Origin: Caldithrix sp964598255
GTDB taxonomy: Bacteria; Calditrichota; Calditrichia; Calditrichales; Calditrichaceae
Length of the DNA: 64,000 nucleotides
Direction: 5' to 3'
Assembly: GCA_964598255.1 (NCBI GenBank)
Contig: CAZRBA010000086.1
Location: 1 to 64,000, forward strand
The position numbers were made by a program, and so were the translations under genes. Below the pieces are notes generated by a model that was given only the letters and a program-made list of their open reading frames with translations, was not told the origin of the DNA and ran no database searches. This document shows, in pieces, positions 7,648 through 16,803 of this stretch; position 1 is the first letter of the stretch; each line of letters starts with the position of its first letter.

Positions 7648-8373
7648 ATGACACCTCGTTTGCCAGAAGTCTGGGAAAATTTTTTAAGCCCCTATTTGAA
7701 TGCGAAAATATTTTACACGGAGCTGAAAGCTTTTCTTGCCCGGTTCGAAACCATCATCCCGCGTGAAGATTGCATTTTCCGCGTGTTCCGCGAGGTAGCG
7801 CCGCAAAATGTATGTTGTGTGCTGTACGGAGAAGATCCTTACCCACGATCCGCTTCGGCCAACGGCATTGCTTTTTGGGATGCCCAAATTTCGGACTGGG
7901 AAGATCGCACAGTGGGTAATTCTATGAAAAACATTCTCAAAGCGCTTTTGGTGGCCCACGGTTTAGCCACCTACCAAACCCCGATAAAAGTGTGCCGAAA
8001 AATTGCCGCACAACATGATATTAAGAGCCCGGGCGATTTGTTCCGCCATTGGTTGGAGCACGGCGTTTTGCTAATCAACGTTTCCTTAACATTTAGTTCT
8101 TTTGCCGACAAAAAAAGGCATTTCGTTTTCTGGCAACCGTTCCACCGGGCCCTGATAAAAGCGCTTAACCAACGACATCCCGCTCCGTATTATATTTTAT
8201 GGGGCAAAAAAGCACAACAATGGCATCCTATTATCGAAAAAACTATCGACAATACGGATAAAATATTAAATAACGGACACCCGACATTCATTCATCAATT
8301 TCTAAATCCAAAACGACCCAAATATTCTCCTTTTAAAGAAATCGAAGAAAAAACCGGTTTTTCATGGCTGTGA
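7648..8373 (+). CDS. Family 1-like uracil-DNA glycosylase, divergent
   Basis: A 241-residue protein with the layout of uracil-DNA glycosylase: the water-activating loop reads YGEDPYP at 60-66 (UNG consensus GQDPYH), the uracil-binding region LLINVSLT at 141-148 (consensus LLLNTVLTV), and the DNA-intercalating loop GHPTFIHQF at 210-218 (consensus HPSPLS). The catalytic-type Asp63 and Asn144 are kept, but the GQDPYH histidine is Pro and Gln is Glu. The expected role is removal of uracil from DNA, starting base-excision repair. It may instead be a related activity with altered specificity. Rho is divergent on one side, and the barrel gene converges 25 bases downstream. Confidence 0.75.
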   Translation: MTPRLPEVWENFLSPYLNAKIFYTELKAFLARFETIIPREDCIFRVFREVAPQNVCCVLYGEDPYPRSASANGIAFWDAQISDWEDRTVGNSMKNILKALLVAHGLATYQTPIKVCRKIAAQHDIKSPGDLFRHWLEHGVLLINVSLTFSSFADKKRHFVFWQPFHRALIKALNQRHPAPYYILWGKKAQQWHPIIEKTIDNTDKILNNGHPTFIHQFLNPKRPKYSPFKEIEEKTGFSWL

Positions 8374-8398
8374 ATATACGGCCTGGCCTTCCATTCGC

Positions 8399-10843
8399 TT
8401 AGAACAAATCTTCTTCTCCGCTCATGGAATTTTCACCATTAACATTTTGCCGTTTCGGTTGTTTGTAGTTGTTAAAAATCCAGCTTACCGTAAGCGAAAG
8501 TAATGGCCCAGGATGATCTACGGAACGATAGTAATAAAAATTTGTTCCTTCGGATGTGTATTCGTGGCGCATGGTATTAAACAAATCGCGCGCCTGTAAT
8601 GTAACGGAAAGTTTGCGTTTAAAGAATTGCTGCTTAAGGGCTAAATCGGTACTGAAAAAAGCTTCGCTGCGTCCCTGCGAAGTAACCGTCGGACTTTTGT
8701 AGCGCAAATTCAATTGTACCCGTGTGTGTTTGCCAAGACGAAAATCATTATTAAAACGCAACCCCCAGTTAAAACTGCTATTGGAAAAATCCAGTGCATT
8801 CAAACGGCCTTCCACCCGATACCGATACAGAGTGCCCATGTAATTAACATTCCACCATTTAAAGATATCCCGATTTAACAGGAATTCTACACCCAAAGAA
8901 TAATCTTTTCCCACATTTTCAAACGTCTGCAAAATTACATTGGCATGGTAGGGATAAACCGAACGCACCCTTTCCACTTTATTATTGGTTACCCGATAGT
9001 AGGCCTCCAACGAAAGCAAACTGCGCCCCCAGAACAATTGATGGCCCACTTCGTAAGAATCGATGTACTCGGGTTTGAGTGCCGGATTGCCGCGACGTAC
9101 ATTGTAGGCATCGGTCCATGTTAAAAACGGTTCCAAAAACCAAGGACGGGCGCGACGAATGCGACGGGTATAACTGGCCATAATTTGCCGTCCTCCGCCA
9201 AACCGGTACGATAAATGCACCGAAGGATACACATCCAAACGATCAATCTTAAAGGTTTGAGAATCTTTAACGCTAATTGTGCGATAGGTGTATTCCGCCC
9301 TTAAACCAAGCTGATACCCTAACGCGGCCAGGCGCGAAGAAAAAGTAACGTACAAAGAATGAATATCCCGGCGGCTTGTAGCCTGATGACTAAATAAAGG
9401 TTGAAATACATATCGCTTGGTCTGCAAATCATAATTGTACAACTCCGAATTATCGTCGGAATTCGAAAAACGGCTCTGATAACCGGCTTCCCATTTTGTT
9501 TGCGCGTTAACGGGACAGGTGTAATCCATTTTTAAACGCAGGCTTTGGCCTGGGCCATCTTGCAGCGTGCGTTTTCGATCGCTCAGGCTGCCGTCTTTTT
9601 GCCATAATTCATTGGTGGAAATTTCATCTCCCGTGCGCCGGTTAAAAATAATTTGTGCCGAAAAACGATGATCTTTTTGTGGCCAGCGGTGCTGATAGCC
9701 CGCATTCACAGCATAATAGTCTCCGGAACGTTTCCAAAGATCGTTACTCCGATATTCGAATTCTCCTTTAAGGGGACTGTTTTCCCGATACGCTAAATCG
9801 TAATGACGTTCCATGCTGCGATTGCCTACTCTTCCGCCGATACTTAGGACATCCCAATGGCCCAAATTGATATCAAGTCCGGCCCGAATGCCATACGGAA
9901 TCATTGTCCAACGCGAATCACCGTTGGAATTGGTGTAAAATATTTGGCCGTTGTTTATGGTACGACGTTTTAATGTCTGATTTCCGGGAAAATTGCGACG
10001 GTTGTAATTGGTCGAAAGATTGAATATCAAATTCTTGTGACGGTAGCTTAATAAGGCATCGCCGCCATAGCGCCCGTAAGTTCCGGCATTTCCGTTGATC
10101 ATGCCACTAATACCGCGTAATTTGTTTTTTTTCAAAACGATATTAATAATACCGGCCACACCGTCGGGGTCGTATTTGGCCGATGGGTTGGTTATGATTT
10201 CAATATCCTCGATGCTACTGGCGGGAATAAGTTGCAACGCTTCGCTGGATTCCAGAATGGTCGGCTTTCCGTCTATCAACACCTGAAAACTTCCGCTACC
10301 GCGCAATTTTACATTACCGTCGATATCCACATCCACAGAAGGTACGTTCTCCAACACATCCACAGCCGTCCCAGAAAGGGCGGTAGTTTGCCCACTCACT
10401 TTAATTACCTTCTTATCGATTTGATAGGTAATGGGCGTACGGTTGGCTTCCACCGTAACCGTTTCGCCGGGCATAATCGCAGGTTGCAAAAATATCTGTT
10501 TTAAATTGACATCGCGACGCCGCGGCGTAAGCAAAACCCGATGAATACGTTTTTTGTAATATCCGATAAAATCCACATCCACATAATATCGCCCGGGCGG
10601 CACATTCTCCAGTTTGAAAAATCCGTTTTTATCCGTAATGGTCCCTGTCACCTGGCTCGAATCGCGAAGCGCATACAAAATAATATTGGCATATTGAATA
10701 GGTACCTTTTGTTCGTCATCAAAAACAAAACCGTAAATACTGCCTTTGACACCGGCCATTCGCTTAACATAAGCCGGTTGCGCCGCCAGCAAAACAACCG
10801 TCAGCATCACAAACCATATTCCGTTTGCCGCTTTTCCGATCAT
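8399..10843 (-). CDS. Outer-membrane TonB-receptor-like beta-barrel with carboxypeptidase-like N-terminal domain
   Basis: An 814-residue outer-membrane protein. A signal peptide (about 1-25) is followed by a carboxypeptidase regulatory-like beta-sandwich (GSIYGFVFDDEQ to DVNLKQIFL, about 35-120). A plug-type domain follows (VLENVPSVDVDIDGNVKLRG, then IEDIEIITNPSAKYDPDGVA), and then a long barrel rich in aromatic strands ending in SWIFN plus a short tail. This is the architecture of Bacteroidetes-type outer-membrane beta-barrel family proteins, which may transport or bind unknown ligands. The ATG at 10843 is chosen for its AGGAGGA site; the frame is open 27 bases further upstream without one. 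No SusD-like partner is adjacent. Confidence 0.85.
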   Translation of the reverse strand: MIGKAANGIWFVMLTVVLLAAQPAYVKRMAGVKGSIYGFVFDDEQKVPIQYANIILYALRDSSQVTGTITDKNGFFKLENVPPGRYYVDVDFIGYYKKRIHRVLLTPRRRDVNLKQIFLQPAIMPGETVTVEANRTPITYQIDKKVIKVSGQTTALSGTAVDVLENVPSVDVDIDGNVKLRGSGSFQVLIDGKPTILESSEALQLIPASSIEDIEIITNPSAKYDPDGVAGIINIVLKKNKLRGISGMINGNAGTYGRYGGDALLSYRHKNLIFNLSTNYNRRNFPGNQTLKRRTINNGQIFYTNSNGDSRWTMIPYGIRAGLDINLGHWDVLSIGGRVGNRSMERHYDLAYRENSPLKGEFEYRSNDLWKRSGDYYAVNAGYQHRWPQKDHRFSAQIIFNRRTGDEISTNELWQKDGSLSDRKRTLQDGPGQSLRLKMDYTCPVNAQTKWEAGYQSRFSNSDDNSELYNYDLQTKRYVFQPLFSHQATSRRDIHSLYVTFSSRLAALGYQLGLRAEYTYRTISVKDSQTFKIDRLDVYPSVHLSYRFGGGRQIMASYTRRIRRARPWFLEPFLTWTDAYNVRRGNPALKPEYIDSYEVGHQLFWGRSLLSLEAYYRVTNNKVERVRSVYPYHANVILQTFENVGKDYSLGVEFLLNRDIFKWWNVNYMGTLYRYRVEGRLNALDFSNSSFNWGLRFNNDFRLGKHTRVQLNLRYKSPTVTSQGRSEAFFSTDLALKQQFFKRKLSVTLQARDLFNTMRHEYTSEGTNFYYYRSVDHPGPLLSLTVSWIFNNYKQPKRQNVNGENSMSGEEDLF

Positions 10844-11171
10844 GTAAAATATCCTCCTGAAACAAACCAAATCCTTTCATACGGAAATCGCCCCGAAAAG
10901 TTTACTCCTTTTGCTCGTATTTTTCTGACATTTCTCAGGGTAATTAAAACCATAAAAGAAGGGCAAATTTAATGCCATCTGCCAAATGAATTAAGACAGG
11001 ATAACAAATAACCAGCCACCTGTTGTGACGGCGGAAACCATTAAAACCATGCTTTGCAGAATAGCTGCTCAAAATCCGCTGTTTTGCAACAAGGCGCAAA
11101 AAGGCAATTTTGTCGAAAAACTTAGACGATATTGACGAATTTACGGTCAACGGCAGCAAACGTACCGAGCC
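10844..11171. other. Intergenic region without a recognisable gene
   Basis: These 328 bases lie upstream of the barrel gene and downstream of the DksA-type gene, both on the minus strand. A 71-codon open frame here has no ribosome binding site and no family resemblance. I see no hairpin with a T-run and no known RNA element. It presumably carries the barrel gene's promoter. Confidence 0.5.
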
Positions 11172-11546
11172 TTAGTAATGCGCAAAATGCGGTTCTTTTT
11201 GTTTACAAGCCACACAAATCGTAGTGGTTGGTACGGCTTTTAAGCGCGCCTCGCTTATTTCCCGACCGCACACCCGGCAAATACCGTAGGTTCCGTTTTC
11301 GATACGTTCAAGCGCCGCATCGATTTGCTGCAGGTACTTCTCGAAACGTGCCAAAAACATGAAAGCCTGTTCACGGTTCATGGTGTCGGTACCGAATTCG
11401 CTAAATTTGTAGGCATTTTTGGCAAAATCTTCTTCTTCGTCATTCAAGGTTTGAACCAATTCCTTGTAGCGGTCGCGTTCCGCTAATGTTTCCTGGCGCT
11501 TTTGCCGTAAAAGTTTTTTAAATTCCTGCAATTTTTCAGGATTCAT
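11172..11546 (-). CDS. TraR/DksA-type zinc-finger regulator
   Basis: A 124-residue protein with a helical coiled-coil first half and a C-terminal four-cysteine zinc finger at C90, C93, C111 and C114 (CRVC ... CVAC), the DksA/TraR arrangement. Proteins of this family bind the RNA polymerase secondary channel and modulate initiation, often with ppGpp. In DksA, aspartates at the coiled-coil tip act in the channel; here an acidic NDEEEDF segment lies near residues 35-41. The ATG follows an ideal GGGGAGG site. It is shorter than E. coli DksA (151), in the range of the general DksA/TraR family, so I do not assign a gene symbol. Confidence 0.88.
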   Translation of the reverse strand: MNPEKLQEFKKLLRQKRQETLAERDRYKELVQTLNDEEEDFAKNAYKFSEFGTDTMNREQAFMFLARFEKYLQQIDAALERIENGTYGICRVCGREISEARLKAVPTTTICVACKQKEPHFAHY

Positions 11547-11819
11547 GACCTCCCCTCCCGAAGCAAATTGCCAGAATTTAAACCGCTTTTTTAAAATTCA
11601 ATAATTAGATGCAGCAAGGCAAAAAAAGTTTAAAAATTTTATTAAAAATTACGGTCTTCTTCAAAATAAAAATCAACAATACATTAATCCCATAAAAATA
11701 TAAAAAGCCAATGCCAGCCCGTTGGCTGCTACGAAAAAAATCTTTCCCTGTTTTTTAGTGCAAAACTAAAAAATCCCCTTTTTATTTGCGTTTTAAAAAC
11801 GTTTTGCGATTTTGCCCTG

Positions 11820-12851
11820 TTAAAATTTCAAAACCACTTTTCCGAATCCTTTACCTTCTTGCAAAAATTGGTGTGCTTCGTCCACCTGTTCAAAAGGGAA
11901 AACTTTGGCAATAATCGGTTTAAACTTACCGCGTTCGATAAGGGCAAGCAGGTCTATCAAATCTCGGCGGGTGCCCATGGTAGAACCGATAATTTGCTGC
12001 TGCTTAATAAATAAGGCGCGTAAATCGATACGCACATTGGGCCCGGTTGTCGCACCGCAGGTAACAATTTTGCCGCCACGCCGCAGCGCGCGTAATGTTT
12101 CGCTCCAGGTGCTTTCGCCGGTATGTTCGATAACAATATCCACGCCTTGTCCGGAGGTAATTTCCCTTACGGTTTGTCCGATAGGCTGTTTATCGTAACG
12201 GATTACATAATCGGCGCCTAACTGTCGGGCCAATTTTTCTTTATCTTCATTGCCTGCCGTAGTAATGATGCTGGCCCCGAACGCTTTGGCGATTTGAATG
12301 GCCGAACTGCCCACTCCGGACGATGCGCCATAAATAAGAACCCAATGTTCCGGCCTAACGTGCGCCTTGGTCGAAAGCATGTGGTAAGCGGTCATTCCGG
12401 CCAAGGGGAATGCCGTTGTTTCTTCCCAGCTTAGGTTTTCGGGCTTTTTGAGAACAAAATCGGCCGGAACGGCAATGTATTCGGCCTGCACACCTTCTTC
12501 GGTTTCGCCAGGTATGGCAAATGCCTGACACAAATTTTCCTGACCGGAGAGGCAGTAGAAACAATGGCCGCAAGTACGGATGGGCACAGTAAACACCTCA
12601 TCGCCTTTTTCAAAATGATAGCGATCGTGCGCCACTTCGCCTACATCTACCACTACGCCTGCTGCTTCGCTGCCCATAATTTGAGGCAATTTAACGCCGG
12701 GTATTCCTTTGCGCACCCACAAATCCAAATGATTCAATGCTGCGGCTTCCACACTAATCAACACTTCGTTCGGTTCAATTTCCGGCATACGTACTTCGTC
12801 GATTTTTAATACCTCATAGCCCCCGTGTTCATGGATGCGAATGGCTTTCAT
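11820..12851 (-). CDS. Zinc-type alcohol dehydrogenase / quinone oxidoreductase family protein
   Basis: A 343-residue medium-chain dehydrogenase/reductase. The N-terminal GroES-like half has GSEAAGVVVDVG and the structural-zinc cluster CGHCFYCLSGQENLC (about 96-110). The C-terminal half is a Rossmann domain with YGASSGVGSSAIQIA. These features indicate an NAD(P)-dependent oxidoreductase acting on an alcohol, aldehyde or enone; the substrate is not predictable. The start is the ATG at 12851 behind GGAGGAA. It appears monocistronic on the minus strand, with an AT-rich 270-base spacer on its 3' side that has no recognisable gene. Confidence 0.88.
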   Translation of the reverse strand: MKAIRIHEHGGYEVLKIDEVRMPEIEPNEVLISVEAAALNHLDLWVRKGIPGVKLPQIMGSEAAGVVVDVGEVAHDRYHFEKGDEVFTVPIRTCGHCFYCLSGQENLCQAFAIPGETEEGVQAEYIAVPADFVLKKPENLSWEETTAFPLAGMTAYHMLSTKAHVRPEHWVLIYGASSGVGSSAIQIAKAFGASIITTAGNEDKEKLARQLGADYVIRYDKQPIGQTVREITSGQGVDIVIEHTGESTWSETLRALRRGGKIVTCGATTGPNVRIDLRALFIKQQQIIGSTMGTRRDLIDLLALIERGKFKPIIAKVFPFEQVDEAHQFLQEGKGFGKVVLKF

Positions 12852-12977
12852 AATCAATTCCTCCGTTTATTTTTTCGTACTTATTTAAATTTATCTTTTC
12901 CACATTCATATCATGGGAAAAACACCGCAGACTAAAAAGTTGTTCCGCACTTTGTTAACCGGCTTGTCAGGCATAAC

Positions 12978-13451
12978 CTAAGGGGTTTCTTTATCCCGTT
13001 GCAGATAAAAACGAACGATCAACACGAGTCCGATAATAATAAGCAGTACTGGCCAATATTTAATATAATTAATCTTCCTTAAAAAAAACAACAAACCGAA
13101 TGCGGATAAAATAGCACCAGGGTACAAATACAATTGCCGATTTGTTTGGCGGACGTACATTAAAAGGAAACCCAGCCCGGGCGCAACTAACAGCACCGGC
13201 CAAAGCAAAGCTATATGCTGCCAACCGCTTATCTGGCAATAAAAAAACAACAAACCGTAAACAATCAATACCGTAGCCGGTAAAATAAATAGCAAATTCT
13301 CTTTGTTCAGCCAAAAAGCCAACAAAAAGGCAATGCCTGTTAAAATAACATACAACGACCAATTAAATAAAACGATGTTCAAATCTTCCAATAAAAAAAC
13401 AATGCCCAAAACAACAAACGTAACACCCAACCATTTTGTCCACGAACGCAT
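12978..13451 (-). CDS. Small multi-span membrane protein (LiaI/LiaF-like transmembrane region)
   Basis: A 157-residue hydrophobic protein with about six membrane segments arranged in two similar halves: VLGIVFLLEDLNIV at about 16-29 and AILSAFGLLFFL with IIIGLVLIV near the end. The G-x-x-[FL]-L-x-x-x-N pattern recalls the short membrane domains of LiaI/LiaF-like or DUF5668 proteins that sense envelope damage, but there is no soluble domain. The ATG follows GGAGAAATT. It has no operon partner. Function unknown. Confidence 0.6.
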   Translation of the reverse strand: MRSWTKWLGVTFVVLGIVFLLEDLNIVLFNWSLYVILTGIAFLLAFWLNKENLLFILPATVLIVYGLLFFYCQISGWQHIALLWPVLLVAPGLGFLLMYVRQTNRQLYLYPGAILSAFGLLFFLRKINYIKYWPVLLIIIGLVLIVRFYLQRDKETP

Positions 13452-13586
13452 AATTTCTCCGTTTTTAATGCACAGTCTTAAAATTTAAAATTCAATTTTA
13501 ATCTAATAATTATTATATTAAAGGCAATTAAAAAATATGTGAATTTTGTAATAAAAAGGTCACAGGAAACACAAAGGAGTGATAGA

Positions 13587-14669
13587 ATGGAAGGACGCAT
13601 TTATAATTTCAATCCGGGGCCGGCCGCCTTACCGCTACCCGTTTTGCAAGAAGCGCAAAAAGATTTGCTGAACTACAAAGGCGAAGGCATTTCGGTTCTC
13701 GAAATGAGCCATCGTTCCAAAACCTTTGACGGCATTATTAAAGATGCCGAGCGTTTGATGAAAGAAATCATGGGGATTCCGGATAACTACAAAGTGTTAT
13801 TTATGCAAGGTGGAGCCACATTACAATTTGCCGCCGTACCTTTAAATCTTTTGGGGAAAGGTCAGTTCGCGGAATACGTTAATACCGGTAGCTGGTCGAC
13901 CAAGGCAATTAAAGAAGCCGAAAAATTAGGCAAACAGGTTAAGGTGGTTGCTTCGTCAGAGGATGATAGTTTTACCTACATTCCAAAAGATATTAAGGTT
14001 TCTCCGCAAGCGACTTATTTGCACATTACCACCAACAATACCATTCGCGGTACGGAATTTCACCATTTCCCCGAAACCAACGGCGTGGATTTAATCGCAG
14101 ATATGTCTTCGGATATCAACTGCCGTAAAATCGATGTAAGCAAATTCGCCCTGATTTACGCCGGTGCGCAAAAAAATATGGGTCCCTCGGGCGTTACCAT
14201 TGTAATCATTCGCGAAGATTTATTAGAACGTAGTTCAGATAATTTACCGACCATGCTTAGTTACAAACTTATCGGCGGTAAAGATTCGCTTTACAACACG
14301 CCACCCACTTTTGCCATTTACATCGTAAAATTGGTTTTGGAATGGATGAAGGCTCAGGGCGGTTTGGAAAAAATCGAAGCCGTTAATCGCCAAAAAGCGC
14401 AGTTACTTTACGATATTTTGGACCAAAGTTCCTTCTATCGCGGTACAGCCCGTAAAGATAGCCGCAGTTTAATGAATGTGACCTTTCGTTTGCCCAATGA
14501 AGATTTGGAAAAGAAATTTGTGGCCGAGGCGCTGGAAAACGGCATGTTGGGTTTAAAAGGGCATCGTTCAGTTGGTGGCATTCGCGCTTCCATTTACAAT
14601 GCGGTTCCGCTGGAAGCGGTGGAACGTCTCGCCGATTTTATGAAAAAATTCGAAAAAACAAACGGATAA
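13587..14669 (+). CDS. serC: Phosphoserine aminotransferase
   Basis: A 360-residue class V aminotransferase, the usual length. It begins with the diagnostic YNFNPGPAALP. The PLP-binding lysine is K196 in YAGAQKNMGPSG, and GGATLQF at 75-81 and HRSVGGIRAS near the C-terminus are typical of SerC. It converts 3-phosphohydroxypyruvate and glutamate to phosphoserine and 2-oxoglutarate in serine synthesis, and the same enzyme can serve in pyridoxal phosphate synthesis. The ATG at 13587 sits behind AAAGGAG; the open frame 48 bases upstream starts at a GTG with no site. Two hairpins follow the stop, the second a clear terminator. No serA is adjacent. Confidence 0.95.
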   Translation: MEGRIYNFNPGPAALPLPVLQEAQKDLLNYKGEGISVLEMSHRSKTFDGIIKDAERLMKEIMGIPDNYKVLFMQGGATLQFAAVPLNLLGKGQFAEYVNTGSWSTKAIKEAEKLGKQVKVVASSEDDSFTYIPKDIKVSPQATYLHITTNNTIRGTEFHHFPETNGVDLIADMSSDINCRKIDVSKFALIYAGAQKNMGPSGVTIVIIREDLLERSSDNLPTMLSYKLIGGKDSLYNTPPTFAIYIVKLVLEWMKAQGGLEKIEAVNRQKAQLLYDILDQSSFYRGTARKDSRSLMNVTFRLPNEDLEKKFVAEALENGMLGLKGHRSVGGIRASIYNAVPLEAVERLADFMKKFEKTNG

Positions 14670-14691
14670 TTACCTAATTAGAAATTCCGAG

Positions 14692-14712
14692 TCGGATGGC
14701 ATTTGCATCCGA
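14692..14712 (+). other. Hairpin after serC, without T-run
   Basis: TCGGATG (14692-14698) pairs perfectly with CATCCGA (14706-14712) around a 7-base loop. It lies 22 bases after the serC stop and just before the intrinsic terminator, so it may stabilise the mRNA 3' end or help termination. Confidence 0.55.
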
Positions 14713-14725
14713 TTCTATCATTTGT

Positions 14726-14760
14726 GCCCCTTCTCTTAATAAGGAGGGGCAATTTTTTTT
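14726..14760 (+). terminator. Intrinsic terminator of serC
   Basis: GCCCCTTCT (14726-14734) pairs with AGGAGGGGC (14742-14750), with one G-T pair and a 7-base loop. AA and then eight T residues follow (14753-14760). This is a textbook rho-independent terminator on the plus strand. Confidence 0.92.
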
Positions 14761-14919
14761 GGGCACAACCACAAAGCCGTTCACCGGAACCCCGCCCAAG
14801 GGGACAGTCACAACAATTCAACCCGAAAATAACGCAAAGCAGCCCGCAAACAATTAAATTTGAATCCGTGATATTTTTTCCTTAGAATCCGCCTAAAACG
14901 AATCAAGGAGTTGCGTTAC

Positions 14920-15297
14920 ATGTTTCGCTTATTAATGGTTGGCGGCGGCGGATTTTTCGGTGCTATTTCAAGATACGCGCTTAGCGGTTTGACCTATAAA
15001 ATCGTTAAGAATCCATGGTTCCCGTACGGAACATTGGTTGTTAATATTTTAGGATGTATTTTTATCGGATTTTTGGCCGGTCTGGCGGAAAGCAGACAAA
15101 TATTCAGTCCGGATACACGTGCCTTTTGGCTCATCGGATTTATTGGCAGCTTTACCACCTTTTCCACCTTCAGCTATGAAACCTTAGGACTGGTTCACGA
15201 CGGGCAACTGAACAGTGCTTTGCTCAATTTAGGCCTACAGTTAATTTTGGGCCTTATCGGGGTTTGGTTAGGGGAAATAGCGGCCAAAATGATCTGA
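14920..15297 (+). CDS. crcB: Fluoride channel CrcB/Fluc
   Basis: A 125-residue four-helix membrane protein. Family motifs are GGGGFFGAISRYALSG at the N-terminus, YGTLVVNILGCIFIGFLAG in helix 2 and GSFTTFSTFSYE in helix 3 (the phenylalanine-lined pore). Fluc channels work as antiparallel dimers that let fluoride leave the cell. The ATG at 14920 is chosen for AAGGAG 7 bases upstream; a TTG nine bases earlier is less likely. I looked for a fluoride (crcB) riboswitch upstream and did not recognise one. A DUF190 gene follows after 96 bases, a known CrcB neighbour. Confidence 0.93.
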   Translation: MFRLLMVGGGGFFGAISRYALSGLTYKIVKNPWFPYGTLVVNILGCIFIGFLAGLAESRQIFSPDTRAFWLIGFIGSFTTFSTFSYETLGLVHDGQLNSALLNLGLQLILGLIGVWLGEIAAKMI

Positions 15298-15393
15298 AAA
15301 ATTTAAAAGTTGCAATAATCAACATTTACCATTTATGGCTATCATCAATACTATTGCCCATAAGGCGTAAATCGATATTTTTAGGGGGAAATT

Positions 15394-15729
15394 ATGATAT
15401 TACCGGAAAAAGGACATCTGCTCCGTATTTTCATCGGCGAAGATGACCGTTACGAAGGCAAGCCACTTTACGAATGGATTGTACAAAAAGCACGCGAACA
15501 ATGCCTTGCCGGAGCCACCGTCCTGCGCGGTTTGGAAGGATTCGGACGGCACAGCCGAATGCACACCAGTAAATTACTGCGTCTCTCTCAGGATTTGCCT
15601 ATCATAATTGAAATTGTGGACACTTTGGAAAAAATAGAAGCGTTTATTCCGTTAATCGATGAAGCCATTAGCGAGGGTTTGGCTACAGTAGAAAAAGTAG
15701 ACATTCGTTTTTATCGTAGCGGCAATTAA
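15394..15729 (+). CDS. DUF190 family protein
   Basis: A 111-residue soluble protein with the DUF190 pattern: LLRIFIGEDDRYEGKPLYE at the start, then GATVLRGLEGFG and a final ATVEKVDIRFY strand. This gives a ferredoxin-like or PII-like alpha-beta fold. DUF190 proteins are often encoded beside crcB, and a role in regulating fluoride export has been suggested, though I know of no proven mechanism. Here it lies 96 bases after crcB on the same strand; the ATG follows AGGGGGAAATT. The next gene converges 55 bases downstream. Confidence 0.9.
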   Translation: MILPEKGHLLRIFIGEDDRYEGKPLYEWIVQKAREQCLAGATVLRGLEGFGRHSRMHTSKLLRLSQDLPIIIEIVDTLEKIEAFIPLIDEAISEGLATVEKVDIRFYRSGN

Positions 15730-15784
15730 ACCGATTAAATTCATTCGCACTAACCGGCCACGGCTTTTGACAAAAAGAAATTTT

Positions 15785-16618
15785 CTACATTCGTTCCCGA
15801 TACTCGTAATATTCGGGAATGGCCGAAAAAGTAAATAAATAGCGCTCCAATAACTCGCCAAAAAGAATAAAAAGTATTTCCACTCCCGTAACCCGTCCGT
15901 TTGTCAGCCATTGATACATATCGAACACCAAAGGAATAAATAGGCCAATGATCAGTCGACTGCCAAATAAAAGACTGTGCTGAACAAGTAAATAGCGCAC
16001 GCTTTGTTTGGTTTCGGCGCGTTGCCTGTTAAGCAATTTTAAACGCCAAAACAAAATGAGTAGCTCAAAAATCAAAAATACGGAAATCCAACCCTGTAAA
16101 TCGGTAACATGAAACACGATAACCCAGGTCACAATCATGGCTTTGCCCATTCCCATTAAAATATTAAACGTTGTGGTTACATTTTGCCAAGCCGGGTAAC
16201 CGTGCAATAATAAAATGTTTTGAAAGGCATAAATAATGTACATAAAGCCAAACGCAAGAACCAGTTCCATAATGCGTAGATGGTAACCACGCAAGTGCAA
16301 AAAATAAAGGATGTACAAAACAACCGTAGCCAAGAACAAATAAAAGGCATTTTTTTTGAGTCCCGCATACCAAAGCGGTAAACCGGATTGTTTTTTAATA
16401 AGCAGATAAAAAAGGTACAATGGCAGTAAAATCAACGTAATAATGCCGGATAAAATCAAAAACATAGCGTAATATTTTTGCAGTAAAACGGTGCTTTCCT
16501 GAAGATTTAATTTGTTGTAAACAATCAAAAACATGGCCAAATACACACCGGCGGCCGTTTCTACGGCAACACTGTATAAAAACAACCATTGCTTTAAAAA
16601 AATCTCTTTGGGATCCAT
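15785..16618 (-). CDS. Polytopic membrane protein, weakly DmsC-like
   Basis: A 277-residue protein with about eight predicted membrane helices, for example WLFLYSVAVETAAGVYLAMF (11-30), MFLILSGIITLILLPLYLFYLL and a final helix within FILFGELLERYLFTF. The last segment, a GE-x2-ER-x-LF pattern, recalls the C-terminal helix of DMSO-reductase membrane anchors (DmsC type), which hold quinol sites, but the match is weak. No molybdopterin or iron-sulfur partner is adjacent. The ATG follows AGGA 6 bases upstream. In the upstream gap lies an inverted repeat TTGTAA-AA-TTACAA (16742-16755). Function unknown. Confidence 0.55.
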   Translation of the reverse strand: MDPKEIFLKQWLFLYSVAVETAAGVYLAMFLIVYNKLNLQESTVLLQKYYAMFLILSGIITLILLPLYLFYLLIKKQSGLPLWYAGLKKNAFYLFLATVVLYILYFLHLRGYHLRIMELVLAFGFMYIIYAFQNILLLHGYPAWQNVTTTFNILMGMGKAMIVTWVIVFHVTDLQGWISVFLIFELLILFWRLKLLNRQRAETKQSVRYLLVQHSLLFGSRLIIGLFIPLVFDMYQWLTNGRVTGVEILFILFGELLERYLFTFSAIPEYYEYRERM

Positions 16619-16803
16619 GCAAAATCCTAAAAACCGTTATTCGCCTAATTACCTTCGGTTTAATTTAATCGCATTTTAGTAAACATAGAAATATATTACC
16701 ATACGTGTTTAAAATGTGCAACATTTTTTGCTTTCGGTTTTTTGTAAAATTACAATCTTAAAATAAAAACGGGGGGGTTCAACTTAACGTGTATTTTGCA
16801 AGG

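Noticed and set aside
10944..11159. 71-codon open frame between the barrel and DksA-type genes
   Set aside because: No binding site, no recognisable domain, and typical of chance frames in spacers.
14703..14885. 60-codon open frame after serC
   Set aside because: It covers the terminator hairpin and has no binding site or family pattern.
14760..14919. Possible fluoride riboswitch before crcB
   Set aside because: I could not find the conserved core or pairing of the crcB motif; the only clear structure is the serC terminator further upstream.
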